Positions 7,508-16,251 of a stretch of 64,000 bases of DNA are shown one piece after another. The position numbers and the translations under genes were made by a program. How positions within the stretch are numbered: position 1 is the stretch's first letter; each line of letters opens with the position of its first letter. This DNA is from Arthrobacter_M sp030063245. GTDB lineage: Bacteria; Actinomycetota; Actinomycetes; Actinomycetales; Micrococcaceae. The stretch is from the NCBI RefSeq assembly GCF_051131705.1, contig NZ_CP180316.1:868001-932000 (forward strand). The letters are read 5' to 3'. The notes beneath the pieces are model-generated. The model had not been told where the DNA came from. It searched no databases and worked only from the letters and a program-made list of their open reading frames with translations.

Positions 7508-10267
7508 ATGAGGTTGCGGGCAGAAATTTCCGTGTCCGGGGATCGGGGAGCAACGGGTTTACTCCCGGGACGTCCGGACGCCATCGAACATGTCAGGACT
7601 ATATGGTCCGCAGGCGATGAACGCGCCAGGGCGGTGGGGTCAGCGCGCGATGCCGAGATTGCCGCGCTGCGCCAATTCCTGGCGGACCCCGACATTCTGG
7701 GAGTACTTGTCACGGGCGAGGCAGGCGTGGGGAAGTCGGCGTTCGCTCGTGCTTGTCTGGGCCAGTCCACCAATAACCACCCCGTGTACTTCCGCGGCGA
7801 GCAATCCACGAAGAATATTCCGTATGGATATTTGGGCTTCATGCTGGCGCGGGTTCCGCCGAAGGCCTTGGACGACCCGATGTGCGTCATTCAAGGAATC
7901 GCAGCAGCCATCCGCGAGGATGCCGGGGGCAAGCCCGTTTACCTGGTCCTCGACAACGTTCAGTTCATGGACGAGATGAGCACAGCCGTCATTCTTCATC
8001 TCGTGGCCTCGGGAACCGTTCGCCTCATAGTTTTGGCCACCGACGCCAGCCTGGTCCCGCCGGACCTGCTCTATTTCCTGGATACCGGCCAACTTGTCCA
8101 ACTCGATCTTGACCCTTTCACGCTCCAGCAGACCAAGACGATTCTGCACGGAACTCTGGGCCACTACGTCGGTTCCGGTGCGGCTGCGGTGCTGTATTCG
8201 CTGTCGCGGGGTAATTCGCGCGTCCTGTCTGCGCTCACCTCGGAACAACAGCGCACCGGAAATCTGGTGCTGCGCGGAGAAACCTGGGTGCTGAAGGAAA
8301 TGCCCACCTTTGGTGGCAATGTGGAGGACCTTTTCAAGGCAACGTGGGCCCGCGCCGATGAAGCAACCCGAGAGGTTATTGAAGTCCTGGCGTTGGCGCG
8401 CCGGCTGCCGCTCGATGTTGCCATGGATATGTTTGGCGCCGCCGAGCTTTCCTGGATGGAGGATGACGGGCTGATCAACATCGAGGGCGCGACGCAGCAA
8501 TGGGTCGCGCTGCGGGACCATTATGTTGCTGACATTGTCCGCAGATGGGTCCCGGCCGCCCGGAGCCGCGAGTTACACGCCAGGATTGTCCGTGAGCTCA
8601 AACCAGACATGTCCGCGATGAATGTGGATGACCTTCTGGCCCATGCGGCGTGGACGCAGGACTGCGGAGCTGCCCTGGAGCCGGACACGGCATTGGCCGC
8701 GGCCCGGCTGGCCGTCCAGCTTTACAACCCACAGTTTGCCTTACGCACAGCCGCAAATATCCCTCGGCTGGATCCCCTGTGGGTGGCGGGCCAGGAAGTC
8801 AAAGCCGCCGGCCACCTGCTGCTCTCCGACGCGAATTCGGCCGTGCGCGAGCTCCGGGATGTTTCAAGCTGGCAATTGGATGCGTTGCGCCCCGCGGAAT
8901 ACGTGAGCTACATTGTCGCACTCTGTGATGCGCTGATGCCGGGGAGCGGGGGCACGGTCGAGGTCTTGGCAGTCCTGCAGGCGGCCAAGGCAAGAATGGC
9001 GGCTTGGCGGACGGGGGCCGATGCCCGGCTGCTGGAGGAGTTGGAACGGGGCGCCCATCGGCTGGAAATGGTGGAATTCGAGGTGGCGGTCTTCCTCGGC
9101 GACTATGCCGACATTGCTGCAAGGCTCGAAGAGATCTACCGCTCGGACTCAACGGATTTGGAGTACCGGCTTTCCGCGGGCAGCCTGCTCGCGGAGGCCT
9201 GGGCCCTCACCGGGCGGGAACTTGACGCTATTGCCCTGATCGGAGAAGTCTCTTCACTGATCGGGACACTCGATTGCCCGCCGTTTCGTCGCGACCGGCT
9301 CGGCCGGCGCGAATTCCTGTGCCGGTTCTTTTTGGGCCGATGGGAGGAATGCGTGCGTATGCTTGCCGGGGTCATGTCCGGGCCCGCCGCGAAGCTGCAA
9401 TATCGGGGCGGTCAGGCAGAACTGTTTAAGGGACTGGCGTGGGCGTACGCAGGCCGCGCTAACGAGGCGCTGGAACCGCTGCTGGGCGCTGTGGCGCAAT
9501 TGGAACTCAGGTCCGGGAACGATCATCTATACCTCGCGTACGCGGCGACGGCATATGCCTACGCCCAGCTCGGCGACAGGCCGAGCGTGCTGAAGTATCT
9601 CGCCCGTATGGGCACTTGCACGGGACCGTACTCCTGGCTGGCGCGCTCGCTTGCCGAAAACTGTGCCCTGATGGCCAGGCTCTGGACCGGAGATCCGAAT
9701 GCCGCGGCCACGCTGATCAGGAGTGCCCAAGTGGATATAGCCCGGGGGCTCGTCGTGTCTGCAGGTATTGCCCTGATGGGAGCCTCGGTTGCCGGCAGCG
9801 AGGAAGTGGAGCGGCTGATCGAAGAGACCGCAAACCGCCGGCAGGGAACGCTGGCCGACATCGGAACGCTCTTCGTGGCCGGTAACCGCGCGAAGGACCC
9901 CCGGCCCTTCCTTAAGGCCGCGGACCTGGCCCAAAGCCTCCGGCTGGATTCGGCGGAGGCAAAATTCACGGCGCACGCAGTGGAGCTTGCTCGTCAGCGC
10001 GGCGACCGGGCCACGGTCAGGGCCGCCCAGCACCGCTTGGACACCATCAAGGCCATCTTGCCCATGCGTCCGGTTGTCCACACCGACGGTTCGCTCGCGC
10101 TGACGGGTCGGGAACGCGAGATCGGGCTGCTGGCTGGCGGGGGAGCATCCAATAAGGACATTGCGCTGGCCCTGGACGTCTCCATCCGTACCGTTGAGGG
10201 ACACCTTTATCAGATCTTTGCCAAACTGAATGTCAAGACGAGGGGCGAACTGGTTGGGCGCCTGTAA
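7508..10267 (+). CDS. Large LuxR-family (LAL/STAND-type) regulator 1
   Basis: Predicted ATP-dependent transcription regulator of 919 residues. An N-terminal ATPase has Walker A GEAGVGKS (about 70-78) and Walker B 'VYLVLDN' (about 144-150). A long middle region looks helical and TPR-like. The C-terminal LuxR helix-turn-helix (about 860-919) contains 'LTGREREIGLL', 'SNKDIALALDVSIRTVEGHL' and 'IFAKLNVKTRGEL'. Start ATG 7508 is preceded by a G6 run 8 bases upstream. The next regulator begins 45 bases after the stop, probably co-transcribed. The signal and targets are not evident from sequence; proximity suggests the polysaccharide/sulfation locus. Confidence 0.9.
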   Translation: MRLRAEISVSGDRGATGLLPGRPDAIEHVRTIWSAGDERARAVGSARDAEIAALRQFLADPDILGVLVTGEAGVGKSAFARACLGQSTNNHPVYFRGEQSTKNIPYGYLGFMLARVPPKALDDPMCVIQGIAAAIREDAGGKPVYLVLDNVQFMDEMSTAVILHLVASGTVRLIVLATDASLVPPDLLYFLDTGQLVQLDLDPFTLQQTKTILHGTLGHYVGSGAAAVLYSLSRGNSRVLSALTSEQQRTGNLVLRGETWVLKEMPTFGGNVEDLFKATWARADEATREVIEVLALARRLPLDVAMDMFGAAELSWMEDDGLINIEGATQQWVALRDHYVADIVRRWVPAARSRELHARIVRELKPDMSAMNVDDLLAHAAWTQDCGAALEPDTALAAARLAVQLYNPQFALRTAANIPRLDPLWVAGQEVKAAGHLLLSDANSAVRELRDVSSWQLDALRPAEYVSYIVALCDALMPGSGGTVEVLAVLQAAKARMAAWRTGADARLLEELERGAHRLEMVEFEVAVFLGDYADIAARLEEIYRSDSTDLEYRLSAGSLLAEAWALTGRELDAIALIGEVSSLIGTLDCPPFRRDRLGRREFLCRFFLGRWEECVRMLAGVMSGPAAKLQYRGGQAELFKGLAWAYAGRANEALEPLLGAVAQLELRSGNDHLYLAYAATAYAYAQLGDRPSVLKYLARMGTCTGPYSWLARSLAENCALMARLWTGDPNAAATLIRSAQVDIARGLVVSAGIALMGASVAGSEEVERLIEETANRRQGTLADIGTLFVAGNRAKDPRPFLKAADLAQSLRLDSAEAKFTAHAVELARQRGDRATVRAAQHRLDTIKAILPMRPVVHTDGSLALTGREREIGLLAGGGASNKDIALALDVSIRTVEGHLYQIFAKLNVKTRGELVGRL

Positions 10268-10312
10268 CCGTATCGGGCGCAGCACGGCAAACCGTTGTGA
10301 CAGGAATCCCGG

Positions 10313-13018
10313 ATGATCGGCACCAAGGAGCTTGGCGGGAGGACGCTCATTGGCAGGGAACATATTATTGAGGGCGCGATCAATGCCATCCGGTCACCAG
10401 GCATGGGCGGCGTCTTTTTTATCGGCGATTCCGGTTTTGGAAAGTCGGTGACCAGCCGCAGGGTGGCAGAGCTGCTGCAGCAGGAAATGTCCGTTATGAA
10501 CGTCCATGCCAGCTCATCGCTGGCCAAGGTTCCATTCGGCGTCCTGGCACCATTTTTGACTGATCTGCAGATCGAAGAAGGCAATTCGCCGGTGACCATT
10601 CTGCGGGCAATGTGGACGCGGCTGGAACAATCCCACCACCTCAAGTCACACCCCCTGTTGCTCGTTGTCGATGACGCCGACCACCTCGATGAAGGGAGCG
10701 CCACGGTCATTGCTGAGCTGGCCACTGCCGGCTGGGCCAAGGTCCTGATCACCTCGCGGCAACAGCCGGGGCCGCCGCAGGACTTGGCCAGACTTTGGTA
10801 CGACGGAATCGCCGAGCGGTTTGAACTGCCGCCGCTGAGCCGGGACCAGGTCAACCAGATGTGCCAGACGGTTCTCGGGGACGTTGTGGCGGCGAGCAGC
10901 AGCGATATTCTGTGGCGGAGTTCGCAGGGAAACCCGATGTTGGTGCAGGTTCTTCTCGACGAGTCCCGCGAATCGGGCAGCCTGATGCTCCAGCGCGGTG
11001 TTTGGCTTTTTGCAGGCGATCTGCCACGCGGCAGCGCGCTCAAGGACGTCATGCGACGCCGTTTTCTGCGCCTTTCCGACGCCGAGCGCGAGGCCCTGCA
11101 GCTGGTCGCGTTGGCTGAGCCCGTAGACCAGCAGGCAGTGGTGGCCATCAGTGGCGCGGCGGCGGTCGCAGCTCTGGTGGAGCACCAGCTCATCACCATC
11201 ACGGGGGATGCTGTCCGTGTCCTGCGGCTTTGGCATCCACTCTACGGGGAAGCCATCCGCACCCTGGTGTCGGTGCCGCGAAGCCTGGTTCTCCGAGCAC
11301 AATTACTCACCGAGCTCGCAGAGGAACCTGAGGATACGGAAGGCTTGCTGCGGCGGGTCAGTTGGGCACTCGATTGCGGTCTGGCGGTTCCAGATCGGTT
11401 GCTGATCCGGGCGGCTACCCTCGCCAGTCAGCTTTTCGACAATGATCTGGCCCAGCGGGCGGCCGCACAGGTGACAGGGCCGGGATATCAGCTGCGGGCA
11501 CAGGTCATTATGGCCAGGGCGCACTATAACCGGGGCGATTACAGCGCGGCCGCCGCCTTGCTGGAGCCGGGCTTTGCGACGGGATCCACCTTGGAGGATC
11601 TGGTCGATGGAAGCCTGCTGTGGGGCAGCACCCGTTCCGCATTGCAGCACCCGGCGGAGGAATTCCTGCGGGATGCTCAACGGCTGCGGGCCGCGGGGAA
11701 AAGGGTCGCGGCGGCCAACCAGGATGAGTCGGTGCTGATTCTGCGGGAGATCGAGGACCACAGCGCCCTGCACGAACTAATGGCGCTGTCCGCCGCGGGA
11801 GACTTCAGCGCCCTCGGAGACAAGCTTCAGGTATTGGAGCACCATTCGCAGGCGCACCTGCGGACGACGGAAACCAAGGTTTTCATCCTGGTTATGCGCG
11901 CGGAGTGGCTGTGCGCCCGCGGACTGCCCCTCCAGGCACGCGTCAAGCTGGAGCAGGCCAGCGGCCTCTTCCAAGGCGGGTCTGAACAGGTCTTTTTCTT
12001 CGCTGAATTCATTTCCCTGCGGCTGGTTCTGTGCCTGCTCGACGCCGGCGACTGGAAAGGCGTGGACGCGGCCCTGGAACGGTTTGTCGTGGACTCCGGC
12101 CGTGGGCTGATCCCCTTCGGGGGCGGATTCTACGTTGCCCGGTGCTTTCTCCTGCTTCGGCAGCAGCGGTACGCCCAGGCCCTGGACGTGGTGCTGGCAG
12201 GGGTGGAAGCCGTCCGCAACAACGATCCCCAGCAGCTCTTCCAGCTGTGCGTAGCGATGGCATTCTTTGCTTCCGCTGCACTGGGGCAGGTAGCTGCCGC
12301 CCGTCAGCTGCTGGCCGAATTCGAGGTGGCCGGACACGGCGGTCCAAAGTTGACGCGCTGGTACGCGGACGCCTTTATGGCGGCAGGCAAGGAATATTGC
12401 GCCAAGGACGGAACCGGGCTTGACGAGCTTCATGACGTGGCCGATCTGCTCTCCGATGACGCAACCAAGGCGGTGGAGCTGCAGGCGCTCTTCCTGTGCA
12501 TCAGCCTTAATGACAGATCCCGGCTGCCGCGCTTCCTTTCGGTCGCAGCGGACTGCGAAGGTCCCTGGGCCGCCGCGCTGCTGGCATATGGGGAGGCACT
12601 TGACGACGGCGGCGCTGCAGCTTTCATCCGTGCGGCAGAAACGCTGCGCGCCGTAGCGCTGACGCCTTTGGCCGCGGAATGTTTTGGCGTGGCGGCCCGC
12701 CTGTCAAAACGGGATGGAGACATCCGGAACGCCGCCTGGGCGGAGGCAGGGCGGAACGGCTGCTCCAATGAACTGGGGCAGCCGCTGGCTCAGTCTCCGG
12801 AAGCCTTGAACATCCAAAAAATCCTGACGCCCCGGGAACGGGCCATTACCTCACTGGCGCTCGAGGGGCTGACGGATCGGCAAATAGCCGATCACCTGCA
12901 CTCGTCCGTGCGTACCGTCGAGGGCCATCTGTACCGCAGCTATGCCAAGCTCGGCATTGCCGGGCGCCAGGAGCTGGGCTTCGTGGTCGGGCTGACGTCG
13001 CCAAACGCCCTTCACTGA
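10313..13018 (+). CDS. Large LuxR-family (LAL/STAND-type) regulator 2
   Basis: Paralogue of the preceding gene, 901 residues. Walker A GDSGFGKS lies at about 38-45 and Walker B 'LLLVVDDADHLDE' at about 115-127. The C-terminal LuxR helix-turn-helix (about 838-895) contains 'LTPRERAITSLALEG', 'RQIADHLHSSVRTVEGHL' and 'SYAKLGIAGRQELG'. The start at 10313 has AGGAA 8 bases upstream. The short distance to regulator 1 suggests one transcript. Middle-region sequences of the three regulators have diverged strongly, which suggests different ligands or partners rather than redundancy. Confidence 0.9.
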   Translation: MIGTKELGGRTLIGREHIIEGAINAIRSPGMGGVFFIGDSGFGKSVTSRRVAELLQQEMSVMNVHASSSLAKVPFGVLAPFLTDLQIEEGNSPVTILRAMWTRLEQSHHLKSHPLLLVVDDADHLDEGSATVIAELATAGWAKVLITSRQQPGPPQDLARLWYDGIAERFELPPLSRDQVNQMCQTVLGDVVAASSSDILWRSSQGNPMLVQVLLDESRESGSLMLQRGVWLFAGDLPRGSALKDVMRRRFLRLSDAEREALQLVALAEPVDQQAVVAISGAAAVAALVEHQLITITGDAVRVLRLWHPLYGEAIRTLVSVPRSLVLRAQLLTELAEEPEDTEGLLRRVSWALDCGLAVPDRLLIRAATLASQLFDNDLAQRAAAQVTGPGYQLRAQVIMARAHYNRGDYSAAAALLEPGFATGSTLEDLVDGSLLWGSTRSALQHPAEEFLRDAQRLRAAGKRVAAANQDESVLILREIEDHSALHELMALSAAGDFSALGDKLQVLEHHSQAHLRTTETKVFILVMRAEWLCARGLPLQARVKLEQASGLFQGGSEQVFFFAEFISLRLVLCLLDAGDWKGVDAALERFVVDSGRGLIPFGGGFYVARCFLLLRQQRYAQALDVVLAGVEAVRNNDPQQLFQLCVAMAFFASAALGQVAAARQLLAEFEVAGHGGPKLTRWYADAFMAAGKEYCAKDGTGLDELHDVADLLSDDATKAVELQALFLCISLNDRSRLPRFLSVAADCEGPWAAALLAYGEALDDGGAAAFIRAAETLRAVALTPLAAECFGVAARLSKRDGDIRNAAWAEAGRNGCSNELGQPLAQSPEALNIQKILTPRERAITSLALEGLTDRQIADHLHSSVRTVEGHLYRSYAKLGIAGRQELGFVVGLTSPNALH

Positions 13019-13384
13019 CCAGACCCCTTCCCTGTTGGACGCCCTGCACGGGCGTGACCTTCGCCGTGCCCTTCGCTGTCCGGTCCCGTTCGCGGTCCGG
13101 TCCGGTCCCGTAACGCGCCGTTCAATGTCGCTGCGCTGCCTGTACTCAAAGGGTTGTCATCACGCCATGGCGGCCCGGATGATGACCGCTACCGTCTGCC
13201 TGCTCCGTTGCGCCGTGACTACTTGGTCCCTAAAAGCAGGCATCCTACAGAGTACTGAGTACACCTGTTCCGGGCCGCCTGTGAAAATACTGGGAAATGG
13301 AGTACTTTCTACTCGTGCCATGGAGGCGGGACTTTCGTAAGTTTGGTTTAGCAGCACCCCCAACTGGATATGAAGGTCTCAAAC
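13019..13384 (+). promoter_or_regulatory. Intergenic control region before regulator 3
   Basis: About 365 bases without a convincing gene. A possible promoter is TTGGTC (13223-13228), 17 bases, TACAGA (13246-13251). The heptamer GAGTACT occurs at 13250-13256 and again at 13300-13306, exactly 50 bases apart; the second copy is part of an inverted repeat GAGTA-CTTTC-TACTC (13300-13314). These are candidate regulator-binding sites. A weak hairpin (ACGCCC/GGGCGT, 13039-13055) just after regulator 2 may be an inefficient terminator. Confidence 0.4.
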
Positions 13385-16090
13385 ATGTTGCACTCAGGTA
13401 TTGCCGGCGCGGGCAAATCCATTTCACAGGATTCCGTATTTAGGATTATCCGGCAGAAGATCGAAAACTCCTCCTACTGTCGGCAACTGCTCGTCGACGA
13501 CATCGTGACGGTTCTGACCGGCAGCACCAGGTGCGGGGTTATTCTCGTCGGGGAGTACGGCGCCGGTAAGACGTTTCTGACCAGAAAAGCAGCCGCGCAG
13601 TTGGGCGAGAACGCTTACATAGTGCAGGTGCGAGGCAGCTCGATGGCCTCCGAAATGCCGTACGGGGCGTTCAGCTCACTGCTTAACGATCTTGACGAAG
13701 ACGTGGTGGGAAACCCATTGGCTGTCCTGCGGGGACTCACCAAGCTGCTGCGGACCAGGGCCCATGGGCGCGACATCATCCTGTGTGTCGATAACGCGCA
13801 GTACCTTGACGAGCTGACGGCCCTGGTCGTCAGTCAGCTGACCGCCAACGGAACCGTGCATTTGTTGGCCGCCTGCGAGGACCTGGCCACGGCTCCCGGC
13901 GGCATCGTCGGGCTGTGGAAGGATGGTCTGGTGCGCAGGGTGGAAGTACAGCCCTTCAGTGAATACGAAATGGCGCAGTGGCTGGTCGCCGCACTCGATG
14001 CCAAGGTCTCCCGAGCCCTGTCCGAGGCGCTGTGGGAAGCAAGCGGAGGAAATCCGCGTTTCGCGGAAGTCATCCTGCCGGAACAGATAGCCTCCAAAAC
14101 GGTCGTGCAGCAGGATGGCATCTGGGTCCTCACCGGTAAGCCGTTCGAATACAGCACCACGGTCGCGGACACCGTGATGACTTCGCTTAACTCGCTTTCA
14201 CAGCAGGAATGTCTGGTCATGGACGTTCTGGCGCTTTCCGGCGGCCTGACTCTCGACCGGCTGCTGGGCGTCTGTGATCCATTGGCCATCAACTCACTTG
14301 AGCAGCGCGGATATCTGGACATCACCCGGGGCGAGCCGTCCCGGGTCAGACTCTCCAACCGGCTGATCGTCCACATCCTCCGCAGCCAGGTGGCGATCGG
14401 AAGAAGCAGGGACCTCCATCACACGGTGGCCGCGATACTGGTCAAGACGGTTGTGACAGAGTCCGAAGAATTGTCCATGGCAGCGTGGGCTTTGAGTTGC
14501 GGCCTGGCCCTTGCCCCAGAGTTGGCGTTGCGCGCGGCCCGGCTGGCCAATTGCTCCGGCAACCCGGAAACCGCGCTGAACTTTGTTGCCGTCCTGCGGG
14601 ACCCGGCGCAGCGGTTGGAGGCGGTCGCGGAGGAGGCCCGCGCGCTGATGGCATTGGGCGAGATTGAATCGGCCCGTTCCGTCCTGTTCAGCCAGGGCCT
14701 GCTCTCGGATCACATGCCGCTGGCGCAGTGGGTGGAGATTCAGCTCATGCGTTCCAGGCTTGTCAGGTCTTCGGAAACACAACAACCGGATCCGCAGGCA
14801 ATCCTCGATGCGGTGGGGGCGCGGCTGAACCGGTGCAGCGGGAGTGAGGGATTGGACCCGGACAAGCTGGCGAATTTTAAGGAGGAGCTGATCCTGGCGC
14901 GGGCAGAACTGGGGATTTATGGCGGCCGCTACGTCGAATTTGCGGCGGAATTGGCCAGAATCCACGCGTCAGGGCGCAGCAGGGACCAAAGACGTCATGC
15001 GGGAAGCCTGCTGTGCGAAATTCAGACCCTTACCGGGCGCCAGACGGAAGCGGTCAAGCTGGCTCATGAGGTGGGCGCGCGGTCTGCCGGGTATGACGTC
15101 CTGCCGTCGCGCTGGGAGGTTGCGGACTCGGCCATACTACTGGCCATCCTGACCGGAACGGCTGCCCCGGTCCGGGCAGTTCCCGACGTTGCTATGTACT
15201 CCTGCACCTTTACGGGTGCCCGTGCGGCGGCGTTTGGCGAACTTGGAGACGGGCTGCTTTTCGCCTACCGCGGCCGCACGCAGGAGGCCCTGGAGCATCT
15301 GCTGCCGGCAGCCAGCCAGCTCCGGCAGCTGGATCCGGACGGGACTTCGGCGCTTGCGAGTGCCGCGGCAGCGTATGCCTACGCCTTGCAAGGAGACAAT
15401 GACCGGGCATTGGAGTGCCTGAACAGCGGCAAACCACCGAGAGGCCGGACGTCGCGGATGCTGGCGAGCGGGTGTGCGTATTTCCAAATACTGGCCTCGG
15501 CGGAGCTGGCCTCCAAAGAAAAGGCCATCGTGAGGCTGTTCAGCCTTGCCGATCAGGAGCGCCGGTGCCAGGCATCGTCCGCCGAACTGCTGTTCGTCAA
15601 TGCGGCCGTTCGTCTTGGCAGCACCACCGGTGCACAGCGGCTGGTCGATGTGGCATCGGGCATCCACGGACCGTTTGCGCAGCAATGTCAGGACTACGGC
15701 ACTGGACTGCTGAGCATGGACGCCGGCGTACTGACCGCCGTGGCGGAAGCCGCCTCGGGCAGCGGGGACGACCTGTTCGCCCGTGACGCCGCCCGCGCCG
15801 CGCTGAAATTTGCCGCCGATGCCGCGGACCGCAACATGATGAGGGTGGCCCAGCAGTTCATCCGCGGGAGTCTGGAGAAGCTCGGTGGCGTCAAGCGGTC
15901 CAGCGAGGACGGGGAGGCTTTGACCGCGCGGGAGCAGGAGGTCGCGGCCTGGGCTGCGGCGGGAGTCAGCAACCGGGCCATCGCGGCCAAAATGCACATT
16001 TCTGTGCGCACCGTGGAAGGCCACTTGTATCAGATTTACGGCAAGCTCCAGGTCACGTCAAGGGCTGAACTCAAAGACACCTTCGCCTGA
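13385..16090 (+). CDS. Large LuxR-family (LAL/STAND-type) regulator 3
   Basis: Third paralogue, 901 residues from ATG 13385, which has GAAGG 8 bases upstream. An earlier ATG at 13370 would add five residues but has no binding site of its own. Walker A 'GEYGAGKT' is at about 56-65 and Walker B 'IILCVDN' at about 131-137. The C-terminal LuxR helix-turn-helix (about 843-901) contains 'LTAREQEVAAWAAAG', 'NRAIAAKMHISVRTVEGHL' and 'IYGKLQVTSRAEL'. It has its own upstream control region, unlike regulator 2. It is convergent with the APS kinase gene, with a shared terminator between. Confidence 0.9.
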   Translation: MLHSGIAGAGKSISQDSVFRIIRQKIENSSYCRQLLVDDIVTVLTGSTRCGVILVGEYGAGKTFLTRKAAAQLGENAYIVQVRGSSMASEMPYGAFSSLLNDLDEDVVGNPLAVLRGLTKLLRTRAHGRDIILCVDNAQYLDELTALVVSQLTANGTVHLLAACEDLATAPGGIVGLWKDGLVRRVEVQPFSEYEMAQWLVAALDAKVSRALSEALWEASGGNPRFAEVILPEQIASKTVVQQDGIWVLTGKPFEYSTTVADTVMTSLNSLSQQECLVMDVLALSGGLTLDRLLGVCDPLAINSLEQRGYLDITRGEPSRVRLSNRLIVHILRSQVAIGRSRDLHHTVAAILVKTVVTESEELSMAAWALSCGLALAPELALRAARLANCSGNPETALNFVAVLRDPAQRLEAVAEEARALMALGEIESARSVLFSQGLLSDHMPLAQWVEIQLMRSRLVRSSETQQPDPQAILDAVGARLNRCSGSEGLDPDKLANFKEELILARAELGIYGGRYVEFAAELARIHASGRSRDQRRHAGSLLCEIQTLTGRQTEAVKLAHEVGARSAGYDVLPSRWEVADSAILLAILTGTAAPVRAVPDVAMYSCTFTGARAAAFGELGDGLLFAYRGRTQEALEHLLPAASQLRQLDPDGTSALASAAAAYAYALQGDNDRALECLNSGKPPRGRTSRMLASGCAYFQILASAELASKEKAIVRLFSLADQERRCQASSAELLFVNAAVRLGSTTGAQRLVDVASGIHGPFAQQCQDYGTGLLSMDAGVLTAVAEAASGSGDDLFARDAARAALKFAADAADRNMMRVAQQFIRGSLEKLGGVKRSSEDGEALTAREQEVAAWAAAGVSNRAIAAKMHISVRTVEGHLYQIYGKLQVTSRAELKDTFA

Positions 16091-16177
16091 CAGGGGCAGA
16101 CCGTGAGCCCTGGCCGCAGGAGCACGGCACGCGTGGAAGAATCCGCAACCTGAGCCCTGTTCCCGTCGATATCACAT

Positions 16178-16212
16178 TTGGCGCCCATGTCCCTCGGGGA
16201 CATGGGCGCCAA
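16178..16212. terminator. Bidirectional terminator between regulator 3 and APS kinase
   Basis: A perfect 16-bp inverted repeat (16178-16193 with 16197-16212) around a 3-base loop TCG. It stands between two convergent genes and can serve both strands. Confidence 0.8.
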
Positions 16213-16251
16213 GTGCGTCATCAATGCGGAGGTAACGAGGGGGCGACGGCG

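Noticed and set aside
13019..13369. CRISPR-like or other repeat array from the recurring GAGTACT words
   Set aside because: Only two copies, no regular spacer-repeat structure and no cas genes anywhere in the window.
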